Source of the DNA: Budorcas taxicolor
Taxonomy: Eukaryota; Chordata; Mammalia; Artiodactyla; Bovidae
NCBI RefSeq assembly: GCF_023091745.1
Contig: NC_068912.1
Span: 105,579,567 to 105,643,566, forward strand
Reading direction: 5' to 3'
DNA: 64,000 nucleotides
Positions 35,000 to 46,050 of the stretch are shown here, in pieces. Made by a program: the position numbers and the translations under genes. Each line of letters begins with the position of its first letter. The stretch's first letter is position 1. Under the pieces are notes generated by a model, which was not told the origin of the DNA, ran no database searches, and worked only from the letters and a program-made list of their open reading frames with translations.

Positions 35000-37900
35000 A
35001 CTCCTTTCTTCCTCTGAACTAAGGAACACAAGGTCACAAGCTATGTTATGCCACGTCAGAGTTAACCATTTACAAGATTTTTTTTCCTTTAGTTCTGCCT
35101 TTACACTTTATCTTCATTTCTTATCCTTCAATTGCCCTCTTTCACTGCAGGGTAGAGTTGTTAACTTAGTTTATAGTAAATACTCTTACAGAAAAACTCT
35201 GGTCAACTACTGAACAAGTGGAGTCTGGCTTTTCGATGCCAAGGAGAGAGACGGGAAGATACGGGTGATAATGCAAATAGAATCTAAGTTCTAAAGAGCC
35301 AAGCCCAACAGAGGTAGCAGAAAGAACTGATTAAAAAGAAAACCAAGCAGATGTGAAGTAGATATCATCCAGCTGTGTCTACTATAATTCAGTCACAGTA
35401 TACCTCAAGACTTAAATAGAACATGAGTTACATTATTCAAGCTCTTGTTCTTTCAACAAACTACATCTTTTGTTCAAATATATGAAGGTAGTTAAAAGAA
35501 ATCCAGCCACGAAAGGGAAAAATTAAAAATTTTCAAGTACATTATGGTCTACCAGAGAATATGCAAAATAAAATCAAAACAAAAATCAAACCTACAACTA
35601 CCCAAGCATACATATGCAGGTATACAATACTAATTTTGCTGGCAGTAATGATTAAAGCTGGCATACTTAAAATGTTCCTTTGGAAGTATACACACAATGA
35701 TTTCTATTCAGTCTTGGCAAATGCTTAAAAAGATCTTGGGATCTTTGTTTATTACATACTGGTTGGCTTTAAGGAACCACTTGAGGAACCAGGCCCAAAC
35801 TTGTTTGGGAATTAGCATGTTCTTGAGGTGTGTTAACAATAACAACAAAACTAACTGGCATGCAGGTGTTGTATTTGTGTACCTTTACTTCTTTGCAGTG
35901 AAAGGAACACATAAAAGAGATCCTGCTCTCCAGGACAGTTCAACCAGGTGGGTACCATTAGCTTCCTAGCTGATTCTCAGCTTTCTGCATAAGCAACTAA
36001 CTGAGGCCAGAGATCTTCAGATCCCAAATCGACAGTAAGTCTGCCGCCACAGCAGACTTTCTTAACCGACAGGCTCCACATGAAGACATCTGAACGTCTT
36101 CCACGGCCCACTTGCTCTCTGTCCCTTCTGTATTCACACAGCAAACCTGCACAGATGTACCAGAAAGGAAGACAAATATGAAACACAGTAAGTAAAAACA
36201 ACCTAGAGGAATAAAAGAAACACTGAATGAACTGAGCTGGAGTTCAATCTCTGACCACTTACTAAAAAGCTGAAAGACCCAGACAACTAGCCTCTCTGGG
36301 CCTCAGCTTCCCCACTTCCCGAGAAGGGAATCAGGCTAGATCCCTAAATAATCTTCACTGGGTTAACTTAACAGTATACACACTCTGTATGCATATTTCA
36401 CTGGGATTAGGGACAGACAAAAATGACGTCTTTCATGAAGAAGACCACGTACAAATGATTAGCTTTAAAAGTCTCTTCTGGGTTACTGGAGCCTCCACGA
36501 AAGTAAACTGCTTCTTTAAAAGGAGATCCCCGTCTTCTTTTAGGAACAAAAAGTTCCCAGTGACCATGACTGCTGTCTTCAAACGTACACATCCCTGAAA
36601 CTAGAATTTTATGTGTAGAGGCCAGTGCCAATTTTGCCAAACCTTATTTCATAAAAATGACTCTTTCAGTGCACAGAAAGGAGGTAGACATCAATGCTGA
36701 CTGACCATGCCTGAGAGGAAATGACTTAATAGGACCGGAAATCAAATAGATTATAAAATATCCACTACCACCACCACCCCTGGGGGTGCAGGGGGGAACC
36801 CTAAAAACAGATGACACCAGGCATGTAAAATGGGTAAGAAAGAAAACCGCATGAGTTCCCACCATTTACCTTGGAAATGTATCTTACAATAGGTATTAAC
36901 TGTGAGAAATTTATTCCCGCATTTATATTTTGATGAGACCAAGTATTTTTTAAATCTTCATCCAAACATTCACTAGCTTACAAGTTTGAAAACTGACATA
37001 AAAGAGATCATATGACCACTAAGCAAATGAAAAGTGGCTCCCGTTTACTTTATAAATATTGGTGCACAAACTAAAAATGTAACCCCTTCCTGTTAAACAT
37101 CTACAACTATTACAACTTACTTGCATTCTACTGCAAATCTTAGTATACAATCAGAACAGCTTTCAGTGTTTATTCTGAGAGGTCCCTAAATCTAACAAGG
37201 GTTTTAAAAAAAATCAGCGTTCTCATTTTACCTTGCTCTAAGAGATCCTTGATTTTTGACTAAAGGGTTAAAATTCTTCCACAGGAATCCTGGTAAAGGA
37301 ATGTTTGATGGTCTCAATGTCTGCATTACATGGGGTCCTATAAGCATAAACAGGAATATGCAGGTGAAGGCATGTGAAGCCAGTTAAAGAAATGTGTCAG
37401 GTTTAAACAAACTCTTTTTAAACATATTAAAATAATAGCATTTTCTTTGATGCCACATCTATCTCCATAAGCATTTAACCCATAGTTTGAATGAGTAACA
37501 ACCAATGTTTATGCAGCGCTTCACAGTTTACAAAGCACTCTGACATACATGATCTTATTTGAGACTCACCACTAAATAGGAAGGCGCTATTTTTAGGTTC
37601 CATTTTTACATGTGAGGAAGCTGACACTAAATGGCTGACTTGCCCAAGCTCACAAAGCTGGTGATAGCAGAGCACACCATCTCCTGCTTGTGCTACTGCG
37701 CCATGCAGCCTCAGATACAATCAGAGCTAACAAATATCCAGACCTCAGACCCCGTTTAAGCCTCTTCTCTACACATGCACCCACCCCCCAGCCTATTACA
37801 GTTAGCTCTAGGTCTCTGAGCCTTATGAAAGTACAGTTTTCTTCATTTCTCTGGGAAACATTTATCTGGCTAAAGTGTTAAATGAGATCATACTGACACC

Positions 37901-40000
37901 ATTCAACATATACTGGAAAATATCTTAGTCACCAGGGGCTCTGCATAGGCATGTCTGTGCGCCTTCTCAGGTCGTAGGTCAGATTCTCAGGGACCATGAC
38001 CCTAAAAAGGTTAAGGACCCAGGCTAGAGGTAGCAGCTTTCCAAGAAGCTAAATCCACAAAGTTCTTAAGCTAAAAAAGAGTTACCTAGGCCTCACACTG
38101 TGAGCCACTTACCTTCTGCCTCCCCAGCTCCGGGCCTTCTCCCAGGACCAGTAGGGTCATTCAGTATCTACAACTGTTTTTTAAATCCCGTATTAAAAAC
38201 CAGAGTAACTGGTAACATATAAATCAATGACTTGTAAAAAAACAAATTTAAACTAAAATAATAATCTGTTAAAAAGTAATCTTTACCATGTACTCCTTTC
38301 TCTTACGACTTAACTTCTCAGAATGACCGTTTGCCTTTTTTTTTTTCTGTAAAGAAGGACTGTTTTCCTACCATAAGCATTCCAATTTCCCAAAAGAAGT
38401 TTCACAAACATAACTACTTTGAACTCCTGAAATACCATTCTTCACTAAGAATCCTCTAGATTACATAGAAGACAAGGTAGCATGCAAGGAATTCTGAATG
38501 TTAGGCAGTTCACTCAACCATCATACCAGAAGGATTTAAAATTTTTTTGCTGGGGGGAGGGAACGAAGAAGAGTGCGAGAGAAAAATGAACGCAGCCTCA
38601 CTGCTGTATTGCTTGGAGACTCCTAATCTGAATCTATAACATAACCCTACTAACCACTGGACCTGAACATCAGAAGTACAGCTTCTTTTCATCCTAAATA
38701 GAAGCTTTTCAGTCCAAAATCTGCATAAACAAACTTTGTCCTTCAATCTTTCAACTCCTCAGCAGTTTTTCAAGGTCACTTTTCCAAGCAACGACAGAGG
38801 CCTGTGTCTAGCAACTTTGACTGCTATACCACTCCAATTCCACGAGCCCAAAATCTAAACCCCCACTGATTCTCTCTGGTAAATCCTCTACTCAAGGGGA
38901 AGGCAAACTAACAGCCTCCAGACTTCTCGGACAGGGCCTGCTCCCTTTCCCTCCCCAGAGGCTGAGCGCTGCCGGTCCACTGCTCCATGCTAAGTCTGCT
39001 GCAGAAATGTTCCAATGACCTTCATTCCATATTTGCAAACAGAAAGAAAACAAAGAATTGCTTTTTGAAATCAAGTGTCTTATGGATCTTAGTACATGAG
39101 ATGGAAGATTTCACTAGTCACAAGAACAGGCTGGTTACCCATTAGCCAGCAACCTACATTAGTTTCATATCCCTAAAGGAGGGGGGGGGGGTGACCAAGG
39201 GCAAAAGACAGGGTGCCTATACACTTTACTTTCCTATTCACAAACTGTAGGTAAAATTAGGATTTTAAAGATTTCATATAGAAAATGTAAAGCATTTTGC
39301 TCTCATCATTTTAAGGAACCAAATCAACACCTAACAAAATGTGTGAAACTGGTGGAAAAAGATTTGTTCTTGTCACTGCCAATAGAGTGGAGATGTTTCT
39401 AACCAGCATTCTAAGCTAAAATGTGCATTTTAAAACAAAGGCTGTTCATTAACTGGTACTTATTAGAATGCAGAAGCAGACAGGTAAATCAAGAAAGTTA
39501 TGGGAGAATTTCACATTGGCATGTGGGCCTTTACCATTAGAACCTGCATCCCAGTGCAAATCATATTTTCACACAAATTTAGAACAGCAATGGTGCTACT
39601 TCCACCTCTGAAAACACAAATGTCAACAAAGTGCATGGAAACAGAAAAAGTCTCACAACAACTCAGCTTATTCTATAGGAAAGGTTCAGTGCACTTGAAC
39701 AAAGGAAAATTATTTGGAAAACGGTTAAGTTTACCGAAAGCAAAGAGAAAGTGCTTTGCTTCTGTGTGCCCCTGAAAAATGATTAGCCTTCCTTCATGTA
39801 CCTGCTCTAGTCAATACTCAACTAGGAAAAGAAATCCTAGTTGAAGGGCATGCAAAATCTAAACAGAGCAAGGTATTCTAGGTGCACCAAAAGGTATGCA
39901 TGGAATGTAAAGTGGCCATTTTCTGAAACAGTGCAACTTGTCGACACTCTCGGAAGCTAAACAGTTTCTACCATCTTAACACAAAACAAAGAATTAAACT
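35000..40000 (-). other. NFYC: NFYC 5' intron, repeat-poor stretch
   Basis: About 5 kb without a recognisable SINE or BovB copy, unusual for this window. A MIR-like segment lies near 37490-37680 and a poly(G) run at 39178-39191. No coding potential was seen. The low repeat density next to the internal promoter may reflect regulatory content, which I infer rather than see. Confidence 0.6.
39178..39191. repeat. Poly(G) run
   Basis: At least 11 G residues in a row in intron sequence. It could fold as a G-quadruplex or be a slippage site. Confidence 0.9.
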
Positions 40001-40003
40001 TAC

Positions 40004-40330
40004 CGGGAACTGCATTAATTTTACATGTAGTTATTTATATCTCCTCGGACAGGGAGAATTTAAGTCACTCCTATCCCTCCCCCCCAAAAAGGACGGAGGA
40101 AACAAAAGGCAGCAGGAGATGCAGAAACCTGAGTCTGGAATGTCCACTCCAGTGAAAGCCCGAACAGCTGTCCCCCCACCCCCCAGCAAACTATTCGCCA
40201 TTTTTCTTTGTCTTTCAGCTGACCCCTGCCTCAGTGAAAAACTCCGAGGCTCCAATGAAGCCCTGCAGCCTCCTTCCACTTTAACAGTCAAAGGCATTCA
40301 ATCTAGCATGCTATTTGACACCAAACCTTG
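40004..40330 (-). other. NFYC: Candidate alternative first exon of NFYC (internal promoter)
   Basis: On the minus strand the sequence TTCCCG is followed by GTAAGT, a perfect consensus donor, ending an exon at 40004. Upstream of it is a moderately GC-rich, non-repeat stretch that reaches a cluster of CCAAT boxes at 40347 and beyond, so a start near 40250-40330 is plausible. It contains a short upstream reading frame (88 codons, 40297-40031) that stops before the donor, so the exon would be 5' UTR. NFYC has been reported to use two promoters (recalled), which supports the call. The right-hand boundary is approximate. Confidence 0.5.
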
Positions 40331-40346
40331 CCTCCAGAGTGGTCCC

Positions 40347-40695
40347 ATTGGTTGAGAAGCTTTATCAGCTAAGAACACAAAGCCATGATTGGCTGCTCAC
40401 GTCATCAGTTACCTCCTTTGCACACTTCCTGTTTTAAAGTTACCTTGAGAAGCAGAACAGGGGTCAGATCCAGACTTCAAACTACAAGGAACTTTAGGCT
40501 TCAAAATGCCTGGCAAATGCACACAGCAGATGCACTAGGGCCACACGTGCTTCCAAAACAGAAGATTCTGAAATTTTAGAAGTGTTCGTAAAATCACCCG
40601 AAAGGGCTGTTACAGTTCCCACCCAAAGGATTTCTTATTGGCTGTCAGAGTTCCATTTAAAAAAAATTTAAGGTAATTTAACTGCTTCTGATTGG
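40347..40695 (-). promoter_or_regulatory. NFYC: Internal NFYC promoter: four CCAAT boxes on the gene strand plus a CRE/UPRE-like site
   Basis: Within 350 bp of intron the plus strand shows ATTGG at 40347-40351, 40388-40392, 40637-40641 and 40691-40695. All four read CCAAT on the NFYC strand, with good flanks (ACCAATGG, GCCAATCA, GCCAATAA, GCCAATCA). TCACGTCA at 40397-40404 reads TGACGTGA on the gene strand and is only 4 bp from the second CCAAT box. None of this lies in a recognisable repeat. The cluster sits just upstream of the candidate alternative exon, at distances usual for NF-Y sites. Confidence 0.65.
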
Positions 40696-41841
40696 CCATC
40701 AAAGATGTCTGTAAGATACTGCTACAGGATCCTATGGCAGTAAACCAGAAAAGCAATGTGCACAAGGTTGGAAAGTTGTGGCTTAACTACCTTCAGCTTT
40801 CTGTTGAGCATTAACAGAAGAAAAAGAAAACTGGGTGGGCTAAATCCAATGGCTCCAGAGAAAATACAGCTTCTTTAAAGTAACAAAGAGCGATATCAAT
40901 GGTCATACAACACTCTGCAAGATTTCCAAAAAGGCATCTGACATTATGTCCATGGTAATTTCAAAAGCACACATTTCATTATTTTGAAATACAAACGAAT
41001 CTAAATAGAAAAGTTCTGTGATAATGTATGAAGTTAGCGACAGGGACAGTGGTATTTTCAAAAAGTCCACCAGGAACCCAAGAGGAAAATATAATGATAA
41101 AGGGGGGAAAAACTGGTAAAGAGTGAACATTAGTGAATATACTGTTTAAAACAATATAGTTTGATGGGTTAACTAATTTATTCAGAGTGGTTACAAAATA
41201 TTGCTGATTAGCTTTCAATATAGCGGAGTTCTGATATCAAAAGGATTAACTTTTCTACCACATTTTTAAGAATAAGCAGCAGTGCTGATGAATTTTAAGT
41301 ATCGTGGTTACTGAAGACATTCTGGTACCAGTGGTGGTCAAAGACTCGTTATGGATTATGTGCCCAACTGTTTGTGTTTTAAGAGAAGCCTCCTAATACA
41401 GTGAAAATTAAAATTTTTTTAAAGTATTCAAATAGAAACATCTCACTATTACATGAGGACTTTAACAATCTCCTTAGATCTGCTTCCTCTCATCAAAACA
41501 AAATATCCCAGGACTAAACAACACAACTGTTTTGCCAGACAGATGAGATCCTTTCTAGAAATTCCTCAGTTTTACATAAGAGGTCATTATAGACACATGC
41601 AGAGATCCAGCAGTTTCCTGAAAAAGAAGCAAGGCGGACTGTCCAATCACTTTGCCATACTAACTTCTCTTAGAGAAAGACTGAGGTGCAGAGACGTTAA
41701 GCAACTGGCCCCTAGCCATTCATCTAGGATTTAAACTCAGGTCCCACCCTGGGTGGTAACCTTGCCATGGCACTACAATGCTTACCAAGACATGGAGCAC
41801 CCCAGGCCCAAGTCCAAGGAAATTCTCAGGTGTCACATTTA

Positions 41842-41987
41842 CAGTCCTTCATTGGTATCCATGGGAGACTGGTTCCAGGATCCCCCACATTTACTAAAAT
41901 CTGAGGATGATCAAGCCCCTTATATTAGGTGGTGCAATACTGTTGACCCTCTGTGTTTATGAGTTCAGTATACACAGACGCTGACTG
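41842..41987. mobile_element. Tigger/MER2-type DNA transposon fossil
   Basis: A 146-bp unit begins CAGTCCTTCATTGGTATCCA and ends GACGCTGACTG, with CAGT ends inverted and TA on both sides (41840-41841, 41988-41989). The GGTATCCATGGGAGACTGGT motif fits the pogo/Tigger MER2 consensus. Confidence 0.75.
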
Positions 41988-42149
41988 TACGCATAGATAG
42001 CACTAGTCATCACACCCAACTTCATTAATTTAAAAATTAGGAATCTGATTGATGTTTAATTTCATCTGTTGGCTAGAGATCCAGTTAAGTATCTGACAAA
42101 CAGCACTCCATAATTTGATACAAATTTTATTGCTGAACTACAAGAAACA

Positions 42150-42216
42150 TTTCAGTTCAGTTCAGTCGCTCAGTCGTGTCCGACTCTTTGCGACCCCATG
42201 AATCGCAGCACGCCTC
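42150..42216 (-). mobile_element. BovB 3' tail fragment (inverted)
   Basis: TTCAGTTCAGTTCAGTCGCT and GTCCGACTCTTTGCGACCCC, the reverse of the last about 65 bp of BovB. It is the only BovB-type copy here in the NFYC orientation, apart from the small 17349 piece. Confidence 0.85.
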
Positions 42217-42639
42217 ACATGTATAATTTATAAGGATTAGAAACAACTATATCATTAAAAACATTATACATTAAAATATTAAAGGACTACATGGCAATTT
42301 CACTACAGCATCTAAATAAGAGCTTAGATACGCTAACAGAGTGCATTGTGGGACGATTCCTGAAGCTACACAAAGTTACAGGTATTGCAGGTCTTTTCTG
42401 AAAAGTTTAGACCCTGAATAGCTACCAACTTTGGAAAGGAAGGCAGAAGGCCAATAGGCCAGTTGTGTGCCTTATTCACGCTAGAGCCTAGCTTAACCTC
42501 TTAAGACTGGGGGTCATGTCAGCTGCAAGGAAGCAAAAAAGCTGCTTTGAGGGGTGGGAAGCAGAGGAATATGCTTATTCACATCAAACCAACTAAACAC
42601 CTGGGAATCAGGAAGAGTTAGTTTCAAATTAAGATTCCT

Positions 42640-42790
42640 CTGCTTATTAACTGTATGACACGAGGCTAACCCTGAGCCTCAGTTTCCTTATCAGTAATAT
42701 ATGGATATCACCATCTGTATCACAGAGTCACTCTAAGAATTAAATGAGCTAGCATACGTATGTAAAGTATACTGTACTGTGTCTGAACAA
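42640..42790 (+). mobile_element. MIR SINE remnant
   Basis: CCTGAGCCTCAGTTTCCTTA followed by ATTAAATGAGCTAGC gives the usual MIR core and 3' part. Boundaries approximate. Confidence 0.65.
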
Positions 42791-43260
42791 GCATTAAAAA
42801 AAGGGGGGGTGGGGGCGGGGAATACTAAAGGTCACCCAATCCAAATTTCTTGTTTTACATAGGGGTTAAAGTTCAGAAAGGCCTAGCTCCTTAAAGCCCC
42901 AAAGCTACTATGAAGTAATGTCTCTTTTTATCTCCAGCATACCCTGCAACCCTGCAGAAAGCAACTCCTGAGCCTTAAAGGACAGTGTAGGAGGACTACC
43001 AGCTGCTACTAAAAATCTTCCCCAGCTTTATGCTGGGAATCTGTGCCTTTCACCACCAATCCCGGCTGAGGTCTGGCTATTGTTCCAAAAGTCTACCTCT
43101 GACTCTGCTTTTAATGCACCAGATTAAACCAAACATGCCCCTTGATACTTTGTGATGGTCTTTGGCGTAGTTTTTATTAGTTCTTGGCAGTTTGCAAGAA
43201 AAACACTTCAATCCCTATTTCTCATCAGCAGTCACTTTAGTAGAATTCAAGCCACCAGTG

Positions 43261-43459
43261 GGGGTTTACCAGGTGGCTCAGTGGTAAAGAATCCACTTGG
43301 CAATGCAGGAGACATCGGTTCCATCCTTGGGTCAGGAAGATCCCCTGGAGGAGGAAATGGCAACCCACGCCAATATTCTTGCCTGGGAAATCCCATGGAC
43401 ACAGGAGCTTGGCAGACTACAGTGCACAGGGTTGCAAAAGAGTCAGACACGACTTAACA
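43261..43459 (+). mobile_element. Bov-tA SINE
   Basis: GGGGTTTACCAGGTGGCTCA head, GAAGATCCCCTGGAGGAGGA joint and GTCAGACACGACTTAACAAC tail. Confidence 0.92.
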
Positions 43460-43648
43460 ACAAGTGGGAAAAGAACTCAAATTACCCTAGAATTTCCACC
43501 TGGCAGTTCCACACAGGATAGCTTTCTCTAGCTTATCATTGCTGTGGACCAAGAGCCTCTGCTATTCTAACTCATATTCCTCCCCAGTCCTGCTCTCAGT
43601 AGCCTCTCACCAGACAACTGCATCATCTTGCCCTAAAAAACACCCAAC

Positions 43649-44097
43649 AAAGGTCAAGGCTATGGTTTTCCCAGTGGTCATGTATGGATGTGAGAGTTGG
43701 AATGTGAAGAAAGCTGAGCACTGAAGAATTGATGCTTTTGAACTGTGGTGCTGGAGGACTCTTGAGAGTCCCTTGGACTGCAAGGAGATCCAACCAGTCC
43801 ATTCTGAAGGAGATCAGCCCTGGGATTTCTTTGGAGGGAATGATGCTGAAGCTGAAACTCCAGTACTTTGGCCACCTCATGCGAAGAGCGGACTCACTGG
43901 AAAAGACTCTGATGCTGGGAGGGATTGGGGGCAGGAGGAGAACGGGACGACAGAGGATGAGATGGCTGGATGGCATCACTGACTCGATGGACAGGAGTCT
44001 GAGTGAACTCCGGGAGGTGGTGATGGACAGGGAGGCCTGGTGTGCTGCGATTCATGGGGCCGCAAAGAGTCGGACACGACTAAGCGACTGAACTGAA
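43649..44097 (+). mobile_element. BovB LINE 3' fragment
   Basis: Begins AAGGTCAAGGCTATGGTTTT, passes CATGTATGGATGTGAGAGTT (end of the reverse-transcriptase ORF) and ends GCGACTGAACTGAA. Reading frame is broken. Confidence 0.92.
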
Positions 44098-44189
44098 GAT
44101 AAAAACAAGTGCATCTGGTTACATGGGTCAAACTTTAATGATTCCAAAGAAGGCAGGGTGGGAATTGATGCTCTTAGTCAGAAAACTGA

Positions 44190-44395
44190 TTTTAAATCAC
44201 AATTACCTACTTACTAGCTTTATAATCTTGGCCAAGTTACTTAACCATCTCAGAGCTCACTTCCTCATGTGTAAAATGGAAATAAAAAAAGTAACACCAA
44301 CTCACAGAAGTGCTGAGGCTTAAATGAGATAAGTTACAGCACTCAACATTAACACCTGGCATGTGGTACGTGCTCAGTTAACATTTAAACATACA
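44190..44395 (+). mobile_element. MIR SINE remnant
   Basis: CTTGGCCAAGTTACTTAACC, CCTCATGTGTAAAATGGAAA and CACCTGGCATGTGGTACGTG follow the MIR order. Confidence 0.75.
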
Positions 44396-44548
44396 CTTGA
44401 CTACAGAACCTATCACATACTGAATTACTTTTTAACACGTCTCTATTACCAGACAAGGACTTCTTGAAGGCAGCAACTGTGTCTCATTTATATCTACATA
44501 TATCCTCAGTGCTCAGAACAGAGATATAAATCAAACCCTAACCTGGTC

Positions 44549-45473
44549 TAAGACTGGTTCCAAATAGGAAAAGGAGTACGTCAAGGCTGTATATCATCAC
44601 CCTGCTTATTTAACTTATATGCAGAGGACATCATGAGAAACACTGGGCTGGATGAAGCACAAGCTGTAATCAAGGCTGCCGGGAGAAATATCAATAACCC
44701 CAGATATGCAGATGACACCACCCTTATGGCAGAAAGTGAAGAACTAAACAGCCTCTTGATGAAAGTGAAAGAGGAGAGTGAAAAAGTTGGCTTAAAGCTC
44801 AACATTCAGAAAACGAAGATCATGGCATCCGGTCCCATCACTTCATGGCAATTAGATGGGGAAACAGTGGCTAACTTTATTTTGAGGGGCTCCAAAATCA
44901 CTGCAGATGGTGATTACAGCCATGAAATTAAAAGGCGCTTACTCCTTGGAAGGAAAGCTATGACCAACCTAGATAGCATATTCAAAAGCAGGGACATTAC
45001 TTTGTCCACAAAGCTCCATCTAGTCAAGGCTATGATTTTTCCAGTAGTCATGTATGGATGTGAGAGTTGCACTATAAAGAAAGCTGAACGCCGAAGAAGT
45101 GATGCTTTTGAACTGTGGTGTTGGAGAAGACTCTTGAGAGTCCTTTGGACTGCAAGGAGATCCAACCAGTCCATCCTAAAGGAAATTAGTCCTGGGTGTT
45201 CACTGGAAAGACTGATGTTGAAACTAAAACTCCAATATTTTGGCCACCTGATACAAAGAGCTGACTCATTTGAAAAGACCCTGATGTGGGGAAGATTGAA
45301 GGCAGGAGGAGAAGGGGATGATTGAGGATGAGATGGTTAGATGGCATCACTGACTCAATGGACATGAGTTTGAGTAGACTCCGAGAGTTGGTGATGGACA
45401 GGGAGGCCTGGTGTACTGCAGTTCATGGGGTTGCAAAGAGTCAGACACGACTTGAGTGACTGAACTGAACTGA
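44549..45473 (+). mobile_element. BovB (RTE) LINE fragment with open reverse-transcriptase segment
   Basis: A 5'-truncated BovB copy. The frame from 44552 to 45325 is open for about 257 codons and shows two reverse-transcriptase motifs: RQGCISSPCLFNLY and, at 44705-44716, the catalytic YADD of NNPRYADDTTLMA. It continues into the usual 3' end (CTGAACTGAACTGAA). BovB is the RTE-clade LINE whose machinery is thought to move the Bov SINEs. The 5' part (endonuclease and early RT) is absent and a stop precedes the fragment, so it cannot encode a working protein. It lies antisense to NFYC. Confidence 0.93.
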
Positions 45474-45520
45474 ACCTGGCCATACTGTCAATGAAATAAT
45501 AAGCAGTAACGGGGATTGAG

Positions 45521-45634
45521 GGGAATTGCCCGGTGGTTCAGTGGTTAGGACTTGGCACTTTCACTGCCAGGGGCCTTGGGTTCGATCCCTGGTTGGGGAA
45601 CTAATATCCCACAAGCCATGCAGCACAGCCAAAG
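45521..45634 (+). mobile_element. CHR-type tRNA SINE
   Basis: GGGAATTGCCCGGTGGTTCA head, GGTTCGATCCCTGGTTGGGG B box and ATGCAGCACAGCCAAAG tail, immediately after the BovB fragment. Confidence 0.85.
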
Positions 45635-45649
45635 AAGGGGGTAGGGGAG

Positions 45650-46050
45650 CAGTTACTACTCAGCTCCAACTGATGAGGGCCATGGAGGAATGCTGGTCCA
45701 TCGCAGTGACAGCTTCAGATTCAATAAAAGAAGCAAAAGCCAGATCCTGGACACACAAAAAGTTGAAGCTAGCACAACTCCTGATACAGCATCCTGAAGA
45801 ATGACTAAAGAACCAGAGTCACGGCAGAAGCTGGTCTCAACCACCATGACGATTCCTGTTAAGGACAGGGTCTTGCTCAGTACCCCAGATGACTTGATCT
45901 TGGAGGTTATACTGTATTCCAGCAGAAGCAAAAATAGCAGCAAAGAAACCAGGCTCTTTAGCAGCCTGAACATTTTATTGATGGTGTCCTTAATTGACCC
46001 TTTTGGACTAGTAAGTAAACCCGGGGTCCCAGCAAATATCAGAGACGAGA
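45650..46050 (+). pseudogene. Possible broken retrocopy of an unidentified gene
   Basis: A 400-bp stretch of balanced composition in AT-rich intron. It has overlapping open stretches (45526-45804 in one frame, 45801-46148 in another) and no repeat signature I know. The second frame reads like ordinary protein (for example MTIPVKDRVLLSTPDDL). I do not recognise the parent, and chance or an unknown old repeat are equally possible. Confidence 0.2.

Noticed and set aside
35977..36201. 74-codon minus ORF as an extra NFYC exon
   Set aside because: No convincing acceptor/donor pair in a fitting phase and no family similarity.
40031..40297. 88-codon minus ORF as an alternative NF-YC N-terminus
   Set aside because: It ends in a stop before the 40004 donor, so it cannot join the NFYC frame; kept only as a possible upstream ORF.
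44633..45325. 230-codon plus-strand ORF as a host gene
   Set aside because: It is part of a BovB LINE reverse transcriptase, truncated at the 5' side.
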